A stretch of DNA of 64,000 nucleotides, taken from contig JADNRY010000053.1 in assembly GCA_015501585.1 (NCBI GenBank), positions 62,001 through 126,000 of the forward strand, read 5' to 3'. The notes below the pieces were generated by a model, which searched no databases, was not told where the DNA came from, and worked only from the letters and a program-made list of their open reading frames with translations. Position numbers and translations under genes: made by a program. The stretch's first letter is position 1; each line of letters opens with the position of its first letter. Below are positions 37,469 to 49,346 of this stretch, piece after piece. Origin of the DNA: Rhodocollybia butyracea. Lineage: Eukaryota; Basidiomycota; Agaricomycetes; Agaricales; Omphalotaceae.

Positions 37469-38944
37469 TTAGGTGGTTTTGCAGGAGCAGGAGGCGTGGC
37501 GTTCACGAGCGCTGTGGGCGCCTCTGCATAACGAACACAAGTGTTGGTTATGGCAGGTGCTGTAAGAGCAACACATAAGGGTGTTGAATTGAACACAAAC
37601 CCTCTGTCCTGCTTTGAGACGTTCTTGCAATGAGGGCGTTGCCAGAATAATCGCAGAATGGGAAGGGACCATGGTCTGCATTCCTGTCTCCCAGTTTGTG
37701 ACTGTTCCTTCCACAACCGATGCACCACGGCTCTGGAAGTGAGGGCCGGTGCTGTCTGGAAAGTGCTTTGTTGAGGTGGAATTAGACGGGAAATCTTTGC
37801 ACAAGGAGGACGGTTGTGGTGGAAGGTCGCTTTTTGCCGAAATCGAACCTGCGAGGGAAGCAGAAATGCAGGAATTCAGGTTGTATGAATCAAGCATGGT
37901 ATGAGCATCGTCTGCCGCAAGCACCCGGCTCCAGATAGCCTTGTACTTGCTGTTGCTAAAATCCTCGTTGTGCCCAAAGTGATGCATCCTGATGTCAATT
38001 TTGTGAGGTAACCAGAGAGGAAAAAGTCTCTCCGAGTCTTTCTGGTTTTTGAAAAAGTTGTAGTGACGTTTAATAAACATCGGATGGGCAGATTTCGGGT
38101 CACCATAACGTTCCACTTCAAACGCAAAGTGGACATTCGTAGCCTCAAACCACTGGGTGTACGACAATTCCAAATCATTTGTAGGACCTGCACTTTTCTC
38201 ATCCTTCAGCTTCTTTATCATATTGTCAATGTCGAGGATGGAGACTTTTCCTGAATCGTGTTCAACTCTACACCTCTTGAGCATGTGCATTTTGGCAATA
38301 ATGATTTCAATGGTGTCGGGAAAGAAAAAGGCAAGGGGATAGGTGTAGCCGAATCTTACTGTAAGTTTGAAGTATTCGGGAAAAACGATGATGGGACAGT
38401 CGGAGGGGTTGCAAACAACAAGCTGAACCTCTGGCTCTGGGCCTGACAACAGAAGAGATGTGTCCCGAGTGGCACTTGAGGCTGAATTGCCTGATCTGTA
38501 TGATTCCTCTTCGAGATTCAACTTCTGCATAGCAGCCACTGTGTGAGGATCCAGGAAAGGAAGGAATTCTTTGAGGAGTTCTGGGGAGGTTCTGATACCG
38601 TCGTAGACTTCTTCATCAATGGTGATATCTGATTCCATGTCTGAGATGTCTTCATCAGCCTCTGGGGCGCGTCGAGGAACAACACCACCAGGAATAGTGC
38701 TGGCAATGGCAGCTGCATGTTGTGCCTGTGCAATGGCTTTGTTGGCAGCACGAATATGACGATTATCATTGTTATCCCTAAATTCTTTATTCTTCTCGAG
38801 CTTAGCCTTCAAAGGAAGCTTGGCGTAAGCGGACGCGACATTTGGATCCGCATGGGTTCTCCTGGGTCTCGTTTGGCGCTCAAAAGAAGAGTCGGTTGGT
38901 CTGAACCTTCTAAGGAGTCTGAAAGTGCCTTTGGGTTGAGCCAT
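37469..38944 (-). CDS. Gag-like ORF1 of the DIRS-type element
   Basis: Uninterrupted 491-codon frame from the ATG at 38944 (the longer frame to 39058 opens at TTG). It begins MAQPKGTFRLLRRFRPTD, carries an acidic segment (EADEDISDMESDITIDEEV), SYTQWFEATNVHFAFEVERY and RLFPLWLPHKIDIRMHHFGH, and ends with a cysteine/histidine cluster (CVQFNTLMCCSYSTCHNQHLC) resembling a zinc knuckle. It presumably packages the RNA. In contrast to the recombinase, no stop codon has arisen here. Confidence 0.7.
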   Translation of the reverse strand: MAQPKGTFRLLRRFRPTDSSFERQTRPRRTHADPNVASAYAKLPLKAKLEKNKEFRDNNDNRHIRAANKAIAQAQHAAAIASTIPGGVVPRRAPEADEDISDMESDITIDEEVYDGIRTSPELLKEFLPFLDPHTVAAMQKLNLEEESYRSGNSASSATRDTSLLLSGPEPEVQLVVCNPSDCPIIVFPEYFKLTVRFGYTYPLAFFFPDTIEIIIAKMHMLKRCRVEHDSGKVSILDIDNMIKKLKDEKSAGPTNDLELSYTQWFEATNVHFAFEVERYGDPKSAHPMFIKRHYNFFKNQKDSERLFPLWLPHKIDIRMHHFGHNEDFSNSKYKAIWSRVLAADDAHTMLDSYNLNSCISASLAGSISAKSDLPPQPSSLCKDFPSNSTSTKHFPDSTGPHFQSRGASVVEGTVTNWETGMQTMVPSHSAIILATPSLQERLKAGQRVCVQFNTLMCCSYSTCHNQHLCSLCRGAHSARERHASCSCKTT

Positions 38945-39952
38945 GTAAAGTGAAAGAATTCGAAAACTTAAGACTAGCGAGATAACAGAATCGGAGGCAA
39001 GATTGGATGTATGCGCAAAGCCGATGTGCCGATTCTCACGCCCTATCTTATCCTCCAATAAGCGCCTCTAGCACTTATCTCGGAGTAAAAGCTTGTTGCG
39101 CATCCAACTCACACGGGAGCCATCTTTTTGACTGCTGCAAGGCATTATCATAGAGAAGTATTCATATACGGTGGACCTTACTATGCTTCCCAGGCCTTTG
39201 TACGACTTAAAAACTTCATTTATTAGTGTATTCATCATTTCAGTCCGTGCCGGCGTAGCCGGCCGCCAAAAATGTAGCATAAGCGCCCAACTTGCCGAAT
39301 TTACGCCTTCACCAATTCTTTAGTCAATAAAATATTATACAGCTCAAAATAAGCCTATTAGTGTAAGCGGGCATGTAATAGCCAAAAGATATCAGAGATT
39401 CAGAAACAGGGAAGTGATATTAGGATGGACCAGAAGAAATACAGTTACAGTATTTGACGGCATGGGCCAAAAAAGCAAGGAAACTTAATATACAATGTCA
39501 CAAATGTGAGCAACAATATCAAGTCATTCAAATATGTAAACACAGGATGGTTTAGCTCTACTTATTAGCATAGGTACTAAGTTATTGGCCCAGCCTGAAG
39601 CCCGAGGCCTCGGCGGGTTTGCTTCCGTCTTGAGTCATAGGCCTCGGGCCTTTCGCGTGCACCTGCGGTGCACGCGAGCCTCGGTATGACCAATTTGCCC
39701 GGAGTGACGGAGTCCGAGTCGTCGTGGAGATAGCAAAAAATAAAGGCACGTGATCATGGATGTATATGACATAGTATGACATGCGCCTATGATGATTATC
39801 TTATCTATTTACTGCAGGTACTGTTAATTGGATTGTATGTGTAACAACTAACTTTTTTTGAAAAGAGCAGTCTTGAAAGCACTACAATTTTAAACTCGGG
39901 TACAAACTCCAATGAATGAATATACATATAACAGAACTGGCGAGTTGAAAGG
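38945..39952. other. Intergenic and possible left terminus of the DIRS-type element
   Basis: No supported gene. It contains the 5' leader of the DIRS element, an AT-rich middle part, and a GC-rich hairpin cluster at 39600-39676. Terminal repeats matching the 33.1-33.9 kb side were not found by eye. Confidence 0.35.
39600..39676. repeat. GC-rich hairpin cluster
   Basis: GCCCGAGGCC (39600-39609) pairs with GGCCTCGGGC (39640-39649), and a perfect 10-bp-stem hairpin CGCGTGCACC-TGC-GGTGCACGCG spans 39654-39676. The composition is very different from the flanking AT-rich sequence. It may be the terminus of an unrecognised mobile element. Confidence 0.6.
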
Positions 39953-42692
39953 TCATTCAGAAACCTCAAAAACCGTCCTTAGGACATGATCTGGCTTCCT
40001 CCGTGTATGTTTGACAAAACCCAGAAAATCCAGTTCGTGCAGCGCACGAATGAACCGGGCTTGAACAACCAACTTCCATTTCTCATCATCGGCAAATCCA
40101 TCATCTTTGCTCCCTTCCGCAGCATCCTCATCCTCCTGCGTCACCTCCCTAGCCTTTCCTTTGCTATTCAATTTGACGGGTGACTTTAAAGCGGTCCTAC
40201 GTTTTTTAGGCGAAGTACTCTTACCCCTTCCTTTCCGGGTATTTGGGCTGCTTTTCTTTTCCTTTTCCTTGGCCTCCTCCCTTCTTTGAAGACCAAGTAC
40301 AGCATGGAACGATTCAAACCAATCATAGACATTTATCATCTTCCCACTTTCTAGGTATCTGTGGAAGAGGATGCTGGTATCTGGGAGGCGCCATAGTGAG
40401 TCGTCGTCTTCATCAGCATTCGGTTTTGAACCAGTCCCATCGACGTCATTAGCTTCAGTAAACTCAGTAGGTCGTAAAAGTCCGGCGAGAACGGAAGCGC
40501 GGACAGAAGGATTTACGGTCTGTTATTTTTATTTTAGTAGCGACAGATGAAGAACACAACATACACAAACCTCAGAGGGAAATGGTGCCATACCGGTATA
40601 CCAAACATCCCACAAAGGCGAAGCTTCTTCCAATGAGTTGGTCAATGTCCTTGAAATCGAAATATCATCAACCGTTAATATCAACTGAGATGAAACGTAC
40701 CTCAAATACTCGGATATCCACTTGGCCAGTCGTTCCGCCAACTTTTTCACAGCCACATCGTTGCTCTCGTCTTCATCAACCGTATACGCTGCATCGGCTT
40801 CTTCCAGCCACTTCCCTAGCACACCTACTACATCCGATATATCTAATTCATCAAACACCTCGTCAGGTAATCCCAGAAGATACTGTATCAAATCATCCAA
40901 AAACGCTCGCAATTCTTCTGGCTTCAGTTTCGCCAGAAGTATGCGGGCGTAGCGAATGTCTTTGCTCGCTTGAGAGTTCTCCGACGAGTCTCTTTGTAAA
41001 AGATCGATAAAAATTTGGAGACGTGGATATGCTGTCGATGTGGGTAACGGTGTGGCGTTTAAGGTTGAAGGGGATCCACCCCAATGCGGGCCCAGTCCTT
41101 TGTACCCTCGCGCGAGAAGAAACTCGTGTATAAGCCGCAATAGTCGATAACTCAAACGCATCTCCCGAACGCGAGAGCGGAATTTATTTCGTTCACCGTC
41201 GATTATCTTTGGCATGTCCAAGACTGGAATGGTTTTGGTGTTGTTCTGGTTTTCGGTATCAGAATCCAGTTCCATCGAGTCATTTAACCTCGTCATGAGA
41301 ATATCACAAAATGTAGAAGATGCGGTATCTTCGAGTGCAATCGCCGATGGCGTGGACTGCACGAGAGCGGTGAGAGGGTTTAAGAGGAAATGTTTGAAAT
41401 GCGCGAGCTGAGCAGATTTGTTAGTCGGACAGTACAAAAAAACAATTGGCGACACACTTGAAAGATATTCAAAAGTGCATCCACGGAATGGTTGAATCGT
41501 GCGGCGTATTCTGTCAGATGCTCCAGAGTTGCTGGTCCTAAGACAACGTCAGGGTCAAACGAAAGGTCGACAAATGTCTGTGGAAGGAAACCAAGGAAGT
41601 GAGAGACGGAATCTGGTAAGGTGGACGCGTTCATACCTTTAGGATGATGTCCTCAAATACCTGTGGACCACCGGGAACGACCACAGACTTTAGTTGAAGT
41701 TGTTTCAGTGTTGAACGAGGGTATGCGGTGTGAAAATAAGACGAAGGTGATTGGGAGGAACTTAGAGACACGAGGAATATCAGGGGGATTCGAGGGACAT
41801 TAAGGCTGAATCGCAGTGTATCAGCATCAGCAAAAGTCGGTAAAGCTTCAGCACGTACCTGCACACGTGTATGACATCTTGAATAACTCCTGGGTCAAAT
41901 TGCTCGAAATCGTGGAGAAGTAGCACGAGTTTGCTAGGGGGTACGTCTTGGGCTTGATACCAGCTTTCCAATACGCCGATATCGTATGAAGCAAGCGATC
42001 GGGAAGACCCCTTAAAGGCCCCAGAGATGGATGTAAACCCTGAAATAATCGATTTCATTGCATTGGAAATGTTGGAGCAGTCGGAGGGATAGAGATGGGC
42101 AACGATATGTTGGTTCTCGTCGGAAAGTTTAGATATTACCGAGGATAGAAATAGAGAATCTGTGGACGGATCTGTTCGACGAGCACTTAGCTACTTGCAG
42201 GACAATTGGGAACCAAGAAAAATTCACTGGTCACAGCAATGACAGGAAGCTCTGGGTAAGGAAGAGCTGAGAGGATTTCAGGATCACAGTCGTATGCAAT
42301 TTCAATTTTTTCGACGACTTCTTTGACAACGGGCTCGTACAGAGTGTGTACTAGAGCCTAATCTTCAACACAGTAATGAATAAACGCGCTTGTAAGCTTG
42401 AGACAAAGACGCACTTGAACCCGGTTCAAACACTTGACCCAAGATGTTTTGTACGCGTCCCAGCGCATTTTCTGTCCATCAAGAGCGTCGAGTTCTGACT
42501 TTTCGGGTCCGATCTCTGGTTGTTCCTCATCTACGACAATAAATCTTGTAAAAAGGGTGGCATTCCGCTGAAAGACGCGTACCGCTTCCTTCGAAGGGGA
42601 TATAGAAAACCGTCTGAATTGTATAGGTGAGAGACTAGATTGGACGAAAAAGAGGCGAATCTCACCTCGTTGGAATTGTCAAGATTGACCAT
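39953..42692 (-). CDS. ORC3: Origin recognition complex subunit 3
   Basis: Nine exons (42666-42692, 42583-42613, 42415-42530, 42228-42357, 41859-42171, 41637-41805, 41458-41577, 40571-41407, 39953-40519) give 769 residues. N-terminal MVNLDNSNETVFYIPFEG and EKSELDALDGQKMRWDAYK are followed by the AAA+-like part (SYDIGVLESWYQAQDVPPSK, LLHDFEQFDPGVIQDVIH, VPRIPLIFLVSL, AARFNHSVDALLNIFQLAHF). The C-terminal ORC3 winged-helix hallmark is RFIRALHELDFLGFVKHTRR. A basic low-complexity insert (SSPNTRKGRGKSTSPKKRR) precedes it. ORC3 is one of six subunits binding replication origins. The first exon is only 27 nt. Confidence 0.88.
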
Positions 42693-42789
42693 ATGAATGT
42701 TCTGGTTCAACCTGAACGAGAACAGCGTGCTAGTTTATTTGTCCGGATGCCGGGCCGTACAGTTTAGTATCGCTTTCTTTTGAACAACC
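42693..42789. promoter_or_regulatory. Divergent promoter, ORC3 / MMTAG2-like
   Basis: Only 97 bp separate the two ATGs, so transcription start sites of both genes must lie here or inside the opposite gene. No TATA box was seen. Confidence 0.5.
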
Positions 42790-43305
42790 ATGTACGAACC
42801 AATTCGAGGCGGAACACGAGGAGGACAGGCTGAATTTAAATGGACCGATGTTTCTGCCGATAAAGACAGAGAGGTATGTCTCTTTCTACTATCACATGCA
42901 ATTATAAACCACTTTACACAGAATTACTTGGGACATAGTATCAACGCACCCACAGGACGCTGGCAGAAAAACAAGGATGTGCATTGGTATAATCGTGACT
43001 TAAAAGACTCGGAATTTGAGCGACTAGAAGAAATCCGTAAAATAAAAGAAGCAGAGGCAGATGCGCTTGCTGTAGCATTGTATGTCTGACGCCATGTAGT
43101 GCATCCAACTGGTACTCATCTCCTTCGTAGAGGATTCACACCCGAGCCCAAACAGATCAAATCAGAACTTTCAGGTGAAGCCAGCGAGGATAAAACAGAA
43201 GACCCGAAGCTAGTGATAGAAAAAGAGGAACGGAGACGGAGGAAGGAAGCGAAACGGGCAAAAAAGGAGGCAAAGCGGGAGAGGAAAGAAGTGAAAAGGG
43301 AATGA
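42790..43305 (+). CDS. MMTAG2-like kinase-phosphorylation domain protein
   Basis: Three exons (42790-42873, 42922-43079, 43131-43305) give 138 residues with the full N-terminal MMTAG2 (multiple myeloma tumour-associated protein 2) domain: MYEPIRGGTRGGQAEFKW, VSADKDRENYLGHSINAPTG, RWQKNKDVHWY and KIKEAEADALAVALGFTPEP. A Lys/Arg/Glu tail ends at TGA 43303-43305. The next 75 codons in another frame (to 43529) encode an Arg/Ser-rich tail (SRSRSPHTRSRRPRSRSRTP) typical of the C-terminus of relatives, so a one-base indel near 43300 probably hides the true end. Function is unknown; RS tails suggest RNA or splicing association. Confidence 0.78.
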
Positions 43306-43977
43306 AACGAGGCGACAGGGACAACAGCCGGAGTCGATCTCCACATACTCGTTCCCGTCGACCTAGGTCACGTTCCAGAACACCTCGGCTGAACGTAGAC
43401 TATGATTCCGATGAACGCGAGAGGGAACGAAGACGCGATAGACGTCGCTGGGAACTGAATGCACAGCGAAATATACCTCAGAGTGGTGCAGCTGAGAGTT
43501 CCCGATGGCCCCGCGGTCACTCTGACTGAAGATGTACGTTCACATACAGTTGTACCATACTTATCTGTATCCTGCAGCGCAGCCATCACTGCGCTCTACT
43601 CTCTCTCTCCCTTCTCCTCCTCGTACAGTCGAAAGATCTCTTTTCCTATGAAAAGGAGATAAACACACACAAGTTTGCAAACTGCATGATCAATAAACAA
43701 TGAGATAGTCCGCTTTGACATCCCGTTCCGGAAATGCAAAAACTGGTACTAAAGTTATGATAGTAATACCATTAGTAAGCAAGTTCTTGCTCTAAAGTAA
43801 ACAGATGGATAAAAGTTCCAACAAAGACTATGTGCATCGCGGATGTTCAATCTAGTAATTCGTGAGTCAAATCGCCTTACGCGGTAAGCGCTTATTCAAG
43901 GGACGGCGCCACATTTTTTTCTACAACTACTACATAGGTTACCGCACTAATTCGCCTTTAATGAAGCCATATGTTGG

Positions 43978-46857
43978 ATGCTTACTTCTTTAAAAACTTT
44001 TACACCAAAACGGATCATTCATGGGCTGACTTTGAACAAATGCATTACCATACGGTTCGCGCAAACCCAAATTGGTATGTTTTGAACTCATATCTTTTAC
44101 CACCGCTTATTTTCTTTCTCTAGCTCTAAAATCCACTTCACCCCCATCATACAAGAAATCCCCTGATACAAATCGACACCTGGAGGCCACAAAGGTTCGG
44201 AAACCCACTCGACGAACCAGCTTCCGTTATATCCTGTCCTCAATCAAAAAACTCATTGATAGAGATCCAGATGTCGAAACGCTGAAATCATTCGTTCATT
44301 ATAACCTCGGTGACTCTACCTCTCGTCAAAAAGAATTTTCTGCAGTATTTAGCCTCCTTGTCTCTCGCTGTCGATACGCCGAAGCAACAAGCGTATGGCT
44401 GAGAATGCGGGCTAGTCAAGCAGGCTTGGCTCATCACCTGCTGGACGATGCTTTAATGCTGTGCTTGGCTCTCAGGAATACAAAGTCTACGGGCAGTTCA
44501 ACTGATACAGGATCCATCCTCTCCATCTTTTCCCTCATATTTTCTTCTCCCCTCTTCACCGAAAACCAATTCCTCTCTCTCATCCGCCGTTTCCCTAAAT
44601 TTGAATTTATGGACGACGACATGAAGCTTCGAGTAGTCTTTCTCTGGATCTGGACTAGGTCTAATCAGGCAGATGTCGAAGCGCTGCAAGCAGGAGCCCA
44701 GATAGAGATAGAACCGGACATCTCATACATCCCGCAACAACCAATCATCTCTCTACTCGCTTCTCTCCTCACCAAACTTGGAAGAGTAGATGATGCACTG
44801 GAAGTTACGGAGAGATGGGATGAGCTGCGGAAGAATAGTCAGTTTGTAAGTGTCTTATTACTCGGTCATTATTACTCGCACTAATTCTCGTTATATAGAC
44901 GTCTACCTCAACGGTCCGATCTCACACCTCAATGGCTCAATCCCATACATACACATCCATTCTCACTGCCTTGCCAGCATCAGACTCACACTACCCTGCA
45001 AATGAATCGGAGGAAAACTTGGCTGACATAACAGACCGTGTTCTTGCCACCATCGCCGCTCGAGACATTACCTCGGACAAAAGTCTCTTTAATTCTTTGA
45101 TGGGTGCCATGCGCAAGAGGGCGAGGGCACAAGGACAAGAAAGGCATAAACCCATCGCGAATGCTGCCAACTCACGTCCGCATGCGCCAAACAACAAACG
45201 CGCCGTTCAAAGATTCGACGACGATCCAGAAGAAATTGAACGATTATGGGATTCCGTCTCTGGAGACTCATCCGCGGAGTCTCAAAAATTCAATGGCAAG
45301 AATCAGAAAGCAGCCGTTGAACAAGCGTTCACGCTGTATCATGCTTTGTGTGCAGCTCATGCTGATTCCGATGGGTATGGTCCTAGTACACCTGAGGCTG
45401 TATCTACGTCACCTGCATCAATGCCAGAAGAGTATGCTTCAGAGGCCGTCGAAAGCGTCTCCACTTGGTCTACCTCTGGGCTTCGGCCAGATTTTCGTCC
45501 CAATTTTTACACCTATCGGACATTATGGGACCTGCTGGTACGGAGACCGAAGTGGAGATTCGATCTCACTCGTAGTGCCTCTTCCTTGGAGTTGTCCCCG
45601 GAGGGATCTCCTTTGTCGACTACCACACCGAAGAAGGTCTTTGAAGACGAATACGGGTTCGATTTATCTGACCCTAGCGACCAGGAGGATTTAGGCCTAG
45701 ACAGGGAAAATATGGAGCTACCAATCGGTTCAGACTACGCAGAGGACGAAAGTAGTAGAGATGATCATCCCGAAACTACAAACGAATCTCCAATTCTACC
45801 ACCCCGACAACTGTTTTACGATATGATGCGGCATCATTTTTCTCATTTGGGCGTGCGATCTCATAAATCCTCTCGTCCTCTCATCTCCCGAAAAGCCCTC
45901 AGCCAAGCTCAATCTCTTCTCAATACTGCTCTGCTAACTTTCTTGAACCGCAGTAGATCCTCAAACGGTGAAACCGAACCAACTCCAGATTACGCAGCTG
46001 CATTGGTAGTTGTGCGCTGTTTCGCTGGAGGGTCTGCAGGTCGATTTTCTGTATTCTCAGACCCTACGTCGACTGTCTCGACTACCCTGTCGCGATCCTC
46101 TTCTGGGTCGTCTACCAAGACAAATCCGCCGTCTCCTTCCCAGTTACCTTTACATCTTTCGACTCATCTTCCACTGATCCACCTGACCCCCCGCACCTAC
46201 CGCATCATCATCACGCACCTTCATCAACGGGTGAGAGATTCGTTGAAGGTTGCGCTCAGGTTTTCACGTAAAAACGCAAATCCAAAGGGTGCAGTAGGGT
46301 GCAGCACGTGGGCGCATTGGCTTCTTTCTATGGGTTCAAGTGATCTTAGGGGATTTAGGCAGTTGCTCGATGCTCGTCCGCAGCAGCCTCATTCGAATCA
46401 CTCGGAGTCATTGGCAGCGACTCCTCGTGAATCTGAAGGAATCAAACATAAATCAAAAAAGAGTTGGTCTCGGCTCCCACAGGAAAAGATTATTGAGCGA
46501 TTATTGAACGTGTCAAGGTACCCTATTCGGAGTGAAACTCTTGGGCCTTCCAACTCTGGTGTCAAAACTGGCTTCGAGCCCGATTGTGACATCCCATCTT
46601 ATTCTCAAATCACTAGACACAATCATTCCCTCCCTGCCACGCCTCACCAAAACAGCCTGCCACTTGAGCCTCTAGAACGTATGATTTTCCGTGCTTGGGT
46701 GGCCCATTATTATCCAGCCTTGACATTCCAAAGTGAGGAGGGATCTGGTAAACTCAATGAAATATCAGAGAAGTTTGAAAGTGAGGTGGAAAGGGCCGGG
46801 AGGGAAATGGTCCCAATTCAGGCTGATATCTCAATCATATTACATGTATCAAACTAA
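43978..46857 (+). CDS. Large putative mitochondrial helical-repeat protein
   Basis: Three exons (43978-44074, 44124-44845, 44899-46857) give 925 residues. The start at 43978 produces a presequence-like MLTSLKTFTPKRIIHG...CITIRFAQTQ and is the only ATG upstream that joins exon 2 in frame. Helical-repeat-like stretches resemble PPR/TPR repeats (RCRYAEATSVWLRMRASQ; LASLLTKLGRVDDALEVTER; AFTLYHALCAAHADSDGYGP; RPNFYTYRTLWDLL), separated by acidic and Ser-rich linkers. No catalytic motif was seen. A role in mitochondrial RNA metabolism is a guess from architecture. Its 3' end is copied downstream in the tandem duplication. Confidence 0.75.
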
Positions 46858-47067
46858 TCACAACGTATGATAATATCTGCTTTGTCTGGCAAGCCCACCA
46901 TGAATCATGCAACCTGGGAGGTTCATGTCAATTTATACGCCTTTACCGAAATGGTCGGTAATTCTTGGTATTAAATCCGAAGATGCTCAGTCATCCACCC
47001 TGTCGCGAGGCTCCTAAATCATGACGAAGATTCTTCTATTTAGTACAATAAGCCCACTCAACGCTGG

Positions 47068-47074
47068 TATAAAA
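47068..47074 (+). promoter_or_regulatory. TATA box of NmrA-like gene, copy 1
   Basis: TATAAAA occurs 48 bp before the ATG. The duplicate has the same box at 49298-49304. Confidence 0.5.
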
Positions 47075-47121
47075 ACGGACAATGACTCTCAAGGAGTCTG
47101 CAACTTGAAGTCCCCTCGATC

Positions 47122-48456
47122 ATGACGAAGATTCTCCTGACTGGTGTCACAGGTACCTTGTCTGTTTGTGCAGTTTTGGAACACCTTTGACATTAACACA
47201 GGATACGTTGGTGGTTCTGTTTTGACGCGGTTCGCTGAACGACCGGATTTTGATTCGTTGGACATTCGCTGTATCGTTCGCTCTCCTGAAAAGGCAGAAA
47301 GAATCAATGCCATTTTTCCCAACGTAACCTCAATCGTTGGCTCGCACTCGGACATACCCTTAATGGCAAAAGCAGCGTCGGAGGTGGATATAGTCATTGC
47401 AATGGTAAATTCTTAAGTAGCATATGCAAGGGCCTAGTACTCAATTCTTTACAGGCCGATTGTGACGACGAGGACGCCGTAACCGGAACTTTGCAGGGTT
47501 TAAAGAAGCGATTTGAAGAGACTGGAAAACAGCCTATCTTCATCAATACTGTGTGTTCATTCAATATTTCCGGCTTGTAGATGAATGAACAATTTACATG
47601 GTCAGTCCGGCACAGGCGTATTAACAGACGGTGCCGGGGGGATGTATGCAAGCGATATTATATGGGATGATGCGGACCCCGAACAAATGGCAACACTCCA
47701 ACCAAATCAGCCCCATCGGCCTGTGGACTTGAAAGTTCTTGAGGCAGACGCTGAAGGTGATAGTGGTTGTCTTCCTGGTTCGCAAATTGTTCAACGCTTT
47801 TGCTTTCAAGGTTATATCAAAAGTTATATTGTCATCCCCCCCATTATCTGGGGCATTGCACAAGGCTCTCTATTCGATTTGGGAATATCGCACAAGCAAT
47901 CTATACTCATCCCCATGGGTATTCGGCTAGTCCTATCCAGGGGACAAGTCGGTATGGTTGGGTTAGGTAGAAACATCTGGAATAACGTTGAAATTCACGA
48001 ACGTAGGTTTCAGCTTCGTTCTGTATTCCGACCCTATGATATTGACCAGGTTCTTGCTATAGTCGCGGACTTCTATAGCATCCTGTATGACGCCCTTCTC
48101 TCGCAAATAGATCTAAGCCATGGCCGAAAAGGATATTACTTTACTGAAAATGGCGAAGGGAGTCTGTATGAGTATATGAAAGCCATATCTGAAGTCATGT
48201 TCAAAATGAATAAAGGAAAGGGTGGGGAGCCGATCGAATTTACGGAAGGGGAGATAAAGAAGACCACGGTGGGTCTTATGAATTTACTCTGGGGTGCATT
48301 GGCTTAGAGCATTCTTTGTAGGCTCATCTTATGGGGGGTAACACGCGGTGTCGATCCACTCTAGCCAAAGCTTTAGGGTGGACTCCACGCAAAACTACGC
48401 AAGATATGTTAGACAGTATCGAAGCTGAAGTAGAGCTGACCACTGCTACGCTTTGA
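47122..48456 (+). CDS. NmrA-like NAD(P)-binding Rossmann-fold protein, copy 1
   Basis: Seven exons (47122-47152, 47202-47404, 47455-47550, 47606-47756, 47811-48002, 48063-48268, 48322-48456) give 337 residues. The nucleotide-binding start MTKILLTGVTGYVGGSVL crosses intron 1 (GxTGxxGG pattern), followed by IRCIVRSPEKAERI, SHSDIPLMAKAASEVDIVIA, SGTGVLTDGAGGMYASDI and YIVIPPIIWGIAQG. The C-terminal NTRCRSTLAKALGWTPRKTT motif is typical of fungal nucleoside-diphosphate-sugar-epimerase-like or NmrA-like proteins. The substrate is unknown. Coding continuity holds across all introns; the intron 5 donor falls after a shared histidine-glutamate pair. Confidence 0.83.
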
Positions 48457-49297
48457 TATACTTAAACTTCAGCATGTAGTATCGATTCGGTGAAAGTTGG
48501 TTGAAATTTTAAATTCCTGAATTTAGTTTTATAGACGCAAGTATAATTTGTGCATCCCATTGCCGTCTGAGAATACTTGGACGAACGGAATACCAGGGTC
48601 CAGTATAATGAGAATCATATCATCAGAAGTTCGAGCTCCCATCCAGACACATATCCCGCGCCCTCTTTTGTCGAGAGTAGAGAGGTCCCGTACGTTCGCG
48701 GTAGATCGATGCTATCACTTTGAGACTATCTCATTTGTACTCATTTCAGAGGCACCGAAACAAAATACTTCGGATGTCATCTGAAATGATATTCAAAGTG
48801 CAGCCTTTCTCAGTAGGCTTCTCTCTGACGGAAGCGGAGGTAATGCCGATGTGAATCATTCCTTCCCCGCCACACCTCATCAAAACAGCCTGCCACTTGA
48901 GCCTCTAGAACGTATTAGCATTGACGTCCCAACCTGAGGAGGGATCCGGTAAACTCAATGAAATATCAGAGAAGTTTGAAAGGGAGGTGGAAAGGGCCGG
49001 GAGGGAAATGGTTCCAGTTAATTCAGACTGATATCGGCTTGACTTGAATGCAGCCCAAGTACATTACATGTATCTCAAAACTAATCACAACGTATGATAA
49101 TATTTGCTTTGTCTGGCAAGCCACCATGACATTCAACCTGGGAGGTTCATGTCAATTTGTACGCCTTTACCGAAACGGTCGGTAATTCTTGGTATTAAAA
49201 ACGACGATGCTCAGTCATCCACGCTGTAGCGAAGCTCCTAAGTCATGACGAAGATTCTTCTATTCAGTATAGAATAAGCCTACTCACCGGACACTGG

Positions 49298-49304
49298 TAT
49301 AAAA
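49298..49304 (+). promoter_or_regulatory. TATA box of NmrA-like gene, copy 2
   Basis: Duplicate of the box at 47068-47074, 43 bp before the ATG of copy 2. Confidence 0.45.
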
Positions 49305-49346
49305 ACGGACAATGCAAGTCTACTACAACTTGAAGTCCTCTCGATC

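Larger units (their letters stand above)
33872..38944 (-). mobile_element. DIRS-type tyrosine-recombinase retrotransposon (nearly complete, mutated)
   Basis: On the minus strand, three parts follow in DIRS order: gag-like ORF1 (38944-37469), reverse transcriptase/RNase H (37421-35523) and tyrosine recombinase (35348-33872). No integrase of the DDE type, protease or LTR was seen. Split or inverted terminal repeats, which would mark the true ends, could not be identified, so only the coding span is given. Several inactivating C-to-T changes are present in the recombinase. Confidence 0.8.
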
